The position numbers and the translations under genes are program-made. Below the pieces are notes generated by a model. The model saw only the letters and a list, made by a program, of their open reading frames with translations, had not been told where the DNA came from and did no database searches. This document shows positions 53,047-57,971 of a stretch of DNA of 57,971 nucleotides, piece by piece; within the stretch, counting starts at the first letter, position 1, and each line of letters starts with the position of its first letter. Origin of the DNA: Pseudomonadota bacterium (lineage in GTDB: Bacteria > Pseudomonadota > Gammaproteobacteria > Burkholderiales > Burkholderiaceae_C); the NCBI GenBank assembly GCA_031119395.1, contig JAVHYA010000016.1:6566-64536 (forward strand). Reading direction: 5' to 3'.

Positions 53047-54198
53047 TCAGAGCGGCACGGCCTGTCGTCCGGCGCGCGCGCGGGCGATGACGGTCTTCAT
53101 GATCTGCGCGGTGCCGTCGCCGATCTGGAAGCCCAGCACGTCGCGCAGGCGCTGCTCCATCGGGCCGCGGTCGTAGCCGCCGTGGCCGAAGGACAGCAGG
53201 CACTGGTGCACCGCGTCGTAGGCCAGCTTGGGCGCCCACCACTTGCACATGGCGGCCTGCGCGCTGTGAGGCAGCCCCCTGTCCTTGAGCCACAGGGCCT
53301 GCAGGCACAGCAGCCGTGCGGCCTCCACCTGCGTGTCGAAGTCGGCCAGCGTGTGCGACACGCCCTGGAAGGCCGACAGCGGCTTGCCGAAGGCTTCGCG
53401 CTGCGCGACGTAGGCCCAGGCTTCCTCCAGGGCCACCCGCGCCACGGCCAGCACCTGCAGGCCGATCAGGGCGCGCGAGAAGTCGAAGCCCTGCATCACC
53501 TGCACGAAGCCCTTGTTCTCCTCGCCCAGCCGGTGGTCCGCCGGCACGCGGACGTTCTCGAAGAAGAGCGAACCGCGGCCGATGGCGCGCTGGCCGTGGC
53601 AGTCGAAGCGGTTGCGCGTGATGCCGGGCAGGTCCATCGGCACCAGCAGCGCGGTCACGCCGTGCGCCTGCGACTCGACCGGGCCGGTGCGGCCGAAGAC
53701 CACCGCCGCGTCGCACTGGTCGGCGGCGGAGATCGAGGTCTTCTCGCCGTTGAGCACGTAGTGATCGCCGACCCGTTCCACCCTCAGCCGCAGGTTGGCC
53801 GCGTCGGAGCCGCCGCGCGGCTCGGTCAGCGCGATGGCGAAGAGGGCCTCGCCGCGGATGAGCCTGTGCAGCCAGGGCCGCGCCACCTCGGGCCGGCCGT
53901 GCTCGGCGAGGATCTGGCCGTTGAGCGAGGCCAGCAGGTTGATGTAGCTGATCGACAGGTCGGCACGCGCGATCTCCTCGTGGATCACGCCGGCCGCCAG
54001 GCAGCCCAGGCCCTGCCCGCCGGCCTCCTCGGGCAGTTCGGGCGCGATGAAGCCCATCTCGCCCATCTCGCGCATCAGCGCGCGGTCGAGCACGCGGGTG
54101 CGGTCGCGCTCCTGGAAGCCGGGCGCCACGCGGTCGCAAGCAAAGCGGCGCGCCTGGTCGGCGACGGCCACCAGGTCCTCGTCGATGTACGGGTTCAT
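53047..54198 (-). CDS. aliB: Cyclohexanecarboxyl-CoA dehydrogenase-like acyl-CoA dehydrogenase
   Basis: A 383-residue FAD enzyme of the acyl-CoA dehydrogenase family that would convert CHC-CoA to cyclohex-1-enecarboxyl-CoA. Conserved segments are MGEMGFIAPELPEEAGGQGLG, FAIALTEPRGGSDAANLRL, LNGEKTSISAADQCDAAVVF, LQVLAVARVALEEAWAYVAQREAFGKPLSAFQG and SFGHGGYDRGPMEQRLRDVLGFQIGDGTAQIMK. At the usual catalytic loop the common Glu of the YEGT motif is replaced by Asp (D361 in IGDGTAQ). It lies 13 bases after badI. The start at 54198 is preferred over a long upstream extension that overlaps badI. Confidence 0.87.
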   Translation of the reverse strand: MNPYIDEDLVAVADQARRFACDRVAPGFQERDRTRVLDRALMREMGEMGFIAPELPEEAGGQGLGCLAAGVIHEEIARADLSISYINLLASLNGQILAEHGRPEVARPWLHRLIRGEALFAIALTEPRGGSDAANLRLRVERVGDHYVLNGEKTSISAADQCDAAVVFGRTGPVESQAHGVTALLVPMDLPGITRNRFDCHGQRAIGRGSLFFENVRVPADHRLGEENKGFVQVMQGFDFSRALIGLQVLAVARVALEEAWAYVAQREAFGKPLSAFQGVSHTLADFDTQVEAARLLCLQALWLKDRGLPHSAQAAMCKWWAPKLAYDAVHQCLLSFGHGGYDRGPMEQRLRDVLGFQIGDGTAQIMKTVIARARAGRQAVPL

Positions 54199-54211
54199 CG
54201 CGGCCCCGTGC

Positions 54212-54994
54212 TCACTTCGCGTACTTGCGGAACTCGGGCTTGCGCTTTTCCTTGAGCGCGGCCACCCCTTCGCGCGATTCGTCCGTGTCGTAGTAGAGCT
54301 TGAGCGCGTACATGCCCATGCCGGCGATGCCCGCCTGGTGCGCCGTGTCCATGTTGAAGCTGCGCTTGGCGATGGCGATGGCGGTGGGGCTGCGCTCGCA
54401 GATGGTCTCGGCCCATTCCTGCACCGTCGCGTCCAGCTGCTCGGGCGGCACGCAGACGTTGGCCAGCCCCATGGCCACGGCCTCCTGGCCGCCATAGCGC
54501 TTGTTCAGGTACCAGATCTCGCGCGCCTTCTTCTCGCCCACCACGCGCGCCAGGAAGGCGGTGCCGTAGCCCGGATCGACCGAGCCCATCTTGGGGCCGA
54601 CCTGGCCGAAGATGGCCTTCTCGGAACAGATGGTCAGGTCGCAGATCGTGGCGAGCACGTTGCCGCCGCCGATGGCGTAGCCCTGCACGCGGGCGATCAC
54701 GGGCTTGGGCACGTCGCGGATGGCGGTGTGCAGTTCCTCCATCGGCAGGCCGATGGTGCCGCGGCCGTCGTAGTTGCCGTCGTGGGCCGACTGGTCGCCG
54801 CCGGTGCAGAAGGCCCGGTCGCCCGCGCCGGCCAGCACGATGCAGCCGACGTCGCGGTCGTAGCCGGCCTTGTTCAAGGCCCGGATGAGCTCGTCGCAGG
54901 TGGTGCCGCGAAAGGCGTTCATCTTGTCGGGCCGGTTGATGGTGATCCAGGCCACGCCGTTGCGCACCTCGTAGAGGATGTCTTCGAAACCCAT
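54212..54994 (-). CDS. badI: 2-Ketocyclohexanecarboxyl-CoA hydrolase BadI
   Basis: A 260-residue crotonase-superfamily enzyme that hydrolytically opens the ring of 2-ketocyclohexanecarboxyl-CoA to pimeloyl-CoA. It reads very like the known BadI sequence: MGFEDILYEVRNGVAWITIN, MNAFRGTTCDELIRALNKAG, AFCTGGDQSAHDGNYDGRG, IARVQGYAIGGGNVLATICDLTIC, FGQVGPKMGSVDPGYGTAFLAR and RSFNMDTAHQAGIAGMG. This pattern also resembles naphthoate synthase MenB, its closest relative, but the gene context and full-length match favour BadI. AAGGAG precedes the start. It follows badH by 32 bases. Confidence 0.93.
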   Translation of the reverse strand: MGFEDILYEVRNGVAWITINRPDKMNAFRGTTCDELIRALNKAGYDRDVGCIVLAGAGDRAFCTGGDQSAHDGNYDGRGTIGLPMEELHTAIRDVPKPVIARVQGYAIGGGNVLATICDLTICSEKAIFGQVGPKMGSVDPGYGTAFLARVVGEKKAREIWYLNKRYGGQEAVAMGLANVCVPPEQLDATVQEWAETICERSPTAIAIAKRSFNMDTAHQAGIAGMGMYALKLYYDTDESREGVAALKEKRKPEFRKYAK

Positions 54995-55026
54995 GCTTGT
55001 CTCCTTGTGATGCGGAAAGGAATGGC

Positions 55027-55794
55027 TCAACCGGCCATCGTCAGGCCGCCCGAGACCGACAGCACCTGCCCGGTCACGAAGGCCGCGTCGTCGCTGGCGA
55101 AGAAGGCGATGGCGCCCGGCAGGTCGTCGGGCTGGCCGATGCGGCCCAGCGGGATGGAACGCGTGAAGGCCTCCATCAGCTTTTCGGGATTGCCGGCGCC
55201 TTCCCGGTAGTCGGCGAACAGCGCCGTGTCGGTCGGGCCGGGACACACCACGTTGACGGTGATGCCGTGGCGCGCATGCTCGCGCGCCAATGTCTTGCTC
55301 AGCGCCACCAGGCCACCCTTGCAGGCCGCGTACACCGCCTCGCCCGAGGAGCCCACGCGTGCCGCGTCGGAGGCGATGTTGACGATGCGCCCCGCCTTGC
55401 GCGCCGCCATGGCCGGCAGCACCGCGTGGTGCATGTGCAGCGCGCCGGTGAGGTTGATGGCGATGAGCCGCTCCCAGTCGGCCGGGGCGGTTTTGGTGAA
55501 GGGCTTGAACACGTCCCAGCCGGCGTTGTTGACCAGCACGTCGATGGGGCCCAGCGCCTCCACCGTGCGGGCCACGGCGGCATCGACGCTGGCACGGTCG
55601 GTGATGTCGCACCGCACGGCCTCGGCCCGGCCGCCTTCCTCGCGGATCTGCGCGGCCACCCGGGCGGCGGCCTCCTCGTTCAGGTCGAACGCCGCGACGC
55701 GGGCGCCCTCGCGGGCGAAGCGGCGGCAGGCGGCGCCGCCGATGCCGCCGCCTCCGCCGGTGACGATCACGGTCTTGTCCTGGAAACGTTGCAT
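55027..55794 (-). CDS. badH: 2-Hydroxycyclohexanecarboxyl-CoA dehydrogenase BadH
   Basis: A 255-residue SDR that oxidises 2-hydroxycyclohexanecarboxyl-CoA to the 2-keto compound. It shows VIVTGGGGGIGGAACRRFAREG, VLVNNAGWDVFKPFTKTAPADWERLIAINLTGALHMHHAVLP, the catalytic triad in VNIASDAARVGSSGEAVYAACKGGLVALSKTLAREHARHGITVNVVCPGPTDT, and FVTGQVLSVSGGLTMAG. It closely follows the pattern of BadH of Rhodopseudomonas. It is the first gene of the minus-strand CHC operon, divergent from the BadR-like regulator with 131 bases between them. Confidence 0.92.
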   Translation of the reverse strand: MQRFQDKTVIVTGGGGGIGGAACRRFAREGARVAAFDLNEEAAARVAAQIREEGGRAEAVRCDITDRASVDAAVARTVEALGPIDVLVNNAGWDVFKPFTKTAPADWERLIAINLTGALHMHHAVLPAMAARKAGRIVNIASDAARVGSSGEAVYAACKGGLVALSKTLAREHARHGITVNVVCPGPTDTALFADYREGAGNPEKLMEAFTRSIPLGRIGQPDDLPGAIAFFASDDAAFVTGQVLSVSGGLTMAG

Positions 55795-55858
55795 CGAATG
55801 GTCCTTGGGGTGCTTGCTATCGTCAGGGCACCGGCTCCATCGCCTCGCCCTCATTTAT

Positions 55859-55872
55859 GACAATATATTGTC
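55859..55872. promoter_or_regulatory. 14-bp perfect palindrome, candidate BadR operator
   Basis: GACAATATATTGTC is a perfect palindrome in an AT-rich patch between badH and the badR-like gene. On the minus strand the palindrome covers a plausible -10 element (TATATT) with a possible -35 (TTGCGG) 17 bases further upstream, pointing to badH. A MarR repressor bound here would block the badHI-aliBA promoter and, given the short gap to the regulator start (54 bases), autoregulate it. Promoter elements are predicted by eye. Confidence 0.7.
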
Positions 55873-55925
55873 TTGTTTTTCTTCCCGCAAGATGTTCATC
55901 CCTGCAAATCATCTAGGCCTTGTCC

Positions 55926-56438
55926 ATGGTTAACCCTAGTGAAAATGACGAGAAGGCGCGCATGGCCCTGGCCAATCGCCTTTTCTTTCGCCTGTACCAA
56001 TGCGCAAATATGTTGCATAAAACAGGCACGCGCGCCGTGGAGGCGGAAGGCCTCACCACGCAGCAGTGGGCGGTGCTGGGGGCACTCTCGCGGGAAGAGG
56101 CGGGGGACGGGATGAGCGTGGGCGAACTGGCGCGCTACCTGAAGGTCAGCCGCCAGAACCTCTCGGGCCTGATCGGCCGCATGGAACGCGACGGCCGCGT
56201 GCGCATGGCGCAGGACGCGCACGACCGGCGTGCGCGCATCGTGTCGATGACGCCCGAAGGCCGGACCCTGTGGCAGGCCGAGGCGCTGCCCAAGATCCAC
56301 GGCTACTACGCGCAGGTGCTGGAGGGCTTCTCGATCAACGACACCACCCACAGCCTGCACTACCTGCTCAGGCTGCTCGAGAACATGCAGAAGGTGGATG
56401 CGCTGCAGGGCGGTGGCGAGCCCGCAGACGAAGGCTGA
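55926..56438 (+). CDS. badR: BadR-like MarR family regulator
   Basis: A 170-residue MarR-type winged-helix protein. The reading runs ANRLFFRLYQCANMLHKTGTRAVEAEGLTTQQWAVLGALSREEAGDGMSVGELARYLKVSRQNLSGLIGRMERDGRVRMAQDAHDRRARIVSMTPEGRTLWQ, with helix-turn-helix and wing. MarR-family BadR represses the CHC genes in Rhodopseudomonas palustris and releases DNA on binding a pathway CoA intermediate. Divergence from badH and the palindrome at 55859 make the same role likely. The ATG at 55926 is preferred over a TTG two codons earlier. Confidence 0.85.
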   Translation: MVNPSENDEKARMALANRLFFRLYQCANMLHKTGTRAVEAEGLTTQQWAVLGALSREEAGDGMSVGELARYLKVSRQNLSGLIGRMERDGRVRMAQDAHDRRARIVSMTPEGRTLWQAEALPKIHGYYAQVLEGFSINDTTHSLHYLLRLLENMQKVDALQGGGEPADEG

Positions 56439-56453
56439 GCGGGCGCAGCCCTG

Positions 56454-56522
56454 AAAGTGCAATCGGCCGCCAGCGCCCGTGCAGCGGGCGTTGCGGCCGA
56501 ATTCGTCACGAACGTGACGATC
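56454..56522 (+). repeat. Intergenic hairpin repeat, family 2, copy F
   Basis: It begins AAAGTGCAATCGGCC exactly as copy E, has a stem of CAGCGCCCG / CGGGCGTTG, continues GCCGAATTCGTCACGA and ends ACGTGACGATCTGG. It fills the gap between the convergent ends of the badR-like gene (56438) and the thiolase gene (56538). Confidence 0.8.
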
Positions 56523-56537
56523 TGGGGAGGCGGTGGA

Positions 56538-57743
<1,206 letters not shown>

Positions 57744-57773
57744 GTCAGTTGTCTCGGGTGAGGGATTTGAATA

Positions 57774-57888
57774 CGGACTTCCGTACGCGAAGGACGCGAA
57801 AACTACGCGAAGGTCGCGAAAGAGTCAGAAGAAATATTTTGGATGCTTGTTTCGCGTCCTTCGCGAAACCTTCGCGTACGGATGTCCG
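57774..57888. repeat. 115-bp element with inverted 20-bp ends and internal repeats
   Basis: Left end CGGACTTCCGTACGCGAAGG and right end CCTTCGCGTACGGATGTCCG are inverted copies differing at one position. Inside, CGCGAAGGACGCGAAA is inverted again against TTCGCGTCCTTCGCG, and ACGCGAAGG-CGCGAAA occurs twice as direct repeats. The element fills nearly the whole gap between the CoA-transferase end and the thiolase start. Its left end includes the palindrome TACGGACTTCCGTA, preceded by TTTGAA, as at 24179. It may be a short non-coding mobile or REP-like element. Confidence 0.8.
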
Positions 57889-57891
57889 CTC

Positions 57892-57971
57892 TCATGCAGC
57901 GATCGGCAGGCCGACAAGCCTTTCCAGCTCGGCATGGTCCAGCCCGTCGACCTTGTCGATGAGCTTCAGGC
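57892..57971 (-). CDS. Probable CoA-transferase beta subunit, C-terminal end only
   Basis: Only the last 26 residues before a TGA stop are inside the window, ending LKLIDKVDGLDHAELERLVG-LPIAA with the hydrophobic and acidic pattern seen at the C terminus of 3-oxoacid/3-oxoadipate CoA-transferase subunit B (PcaJ/ScoB type). Position directly before a PcaF-type thiolase on the same strand supports this. Too little is visible to be certain. Confidence 0.4.
   Translation of the reverse strand, partial: LKLIDKVDGLDHAELERLVGLPIAA

Noticed and set aside
54212-54994. Naming the badI gene menB (naphthoate synthase)
   Set aside because: The families are close, but the gene lies with badH, aliA and aliB, no menaquinone gene is near, and the full-length pattern matches BadI.

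Overview
The window is about 58 kb of very GC-rich, densely coding DNA. Gene content and order point to a betaproteobacterium of the family Comamonadaceae (Variovorax/Acidovorax/Xenophilus-like). Supporting features are the aa3-type oxidase block with its 36-residue small assembly protein, DUF2970, twin-TM DUF2909 protein and SURF1; many tripartite-tricarboxylate (Bug/TctC) binding proteins; a nag-type gentisate pathway; and short hairpin repeats between genes. I saw no rRNA, tRNA, CRISPR array, transposase or phage gene.

Layout. 1-7.7 kb: cytochrome c oxidase structural and assembly genes, almost all on the minus strand and entering the window inside ctaA. 7.9-14.5 kb: housekeeping genes (methyltransferase, ComF, TrmL, MaoC, ParA) and a KefF/KefC-like pair. 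14.5-24.1 kb: a phenylpropanoid/ferulate-type locus with an amidohydrolase, crotonase, feruloyl-CoA synthetase, SDR, Bug protein, tannase-family feruloyl esterase, acyl-CoA dehydrogenase and MarR regulator. 24.2-27.5 kb: an uncharacterised three-gene operon (unknown protein, zinc-ribbon membrane protein, TAXI binding protein). 27.5-31.2 kb: LysR regulator and gentisate ring cleavage. 31.2-34.5 kb: GAF, SDR, TauE/SafE, a small secreted protein and DoxX. 34.5-43.6 kb: second-messenger block with a Crp/Fnr regulator, a membrane/[2Fe-2S]/class III cyclase fusion, a GGDEF-EAL protein coupled to a DctP-type binding protein, and a PAS-GGDEF/EAL gene pair. 43.6-50.3 kb: a GspE/PilB-type ATPase, TctA/TctB permease genes and an ornithine-cyclodeaminase-like gene. 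50.3-57.97 kb: a cyclohexanecarboxylate (CHC) operon, badH-badI-aliB-aliA plus a Bug gene, divergent from a BadR-like MarR gene, then a 3-oxoadipyl-CoA-type thiolase and the end of a probable CoA-transferase gene.

How the genes fit together. The catabolic blocks describe a plant- and soil-derived acid degrader: ferulate esters, gentisate and alicyclic acids are activated to CoA thioesters or ring-cleaved and fed to central metabolism through the aa3 oxidase. Each catabolic block sits beside a dedicated regulator (MarR, LysR, MarR) and has a palindromic candidate operator in its divergent promoter region. Most novel in appearance are the 24.2-27.5 kb operon, the DctP-to-c-di-GMP gene pair, the redox-cyclase/Crp divergent pair, and the families of hairpin repeats, one of which supplies the stop codon of trmL. 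All functions are inferred from reading protein sequences; no database search was run.
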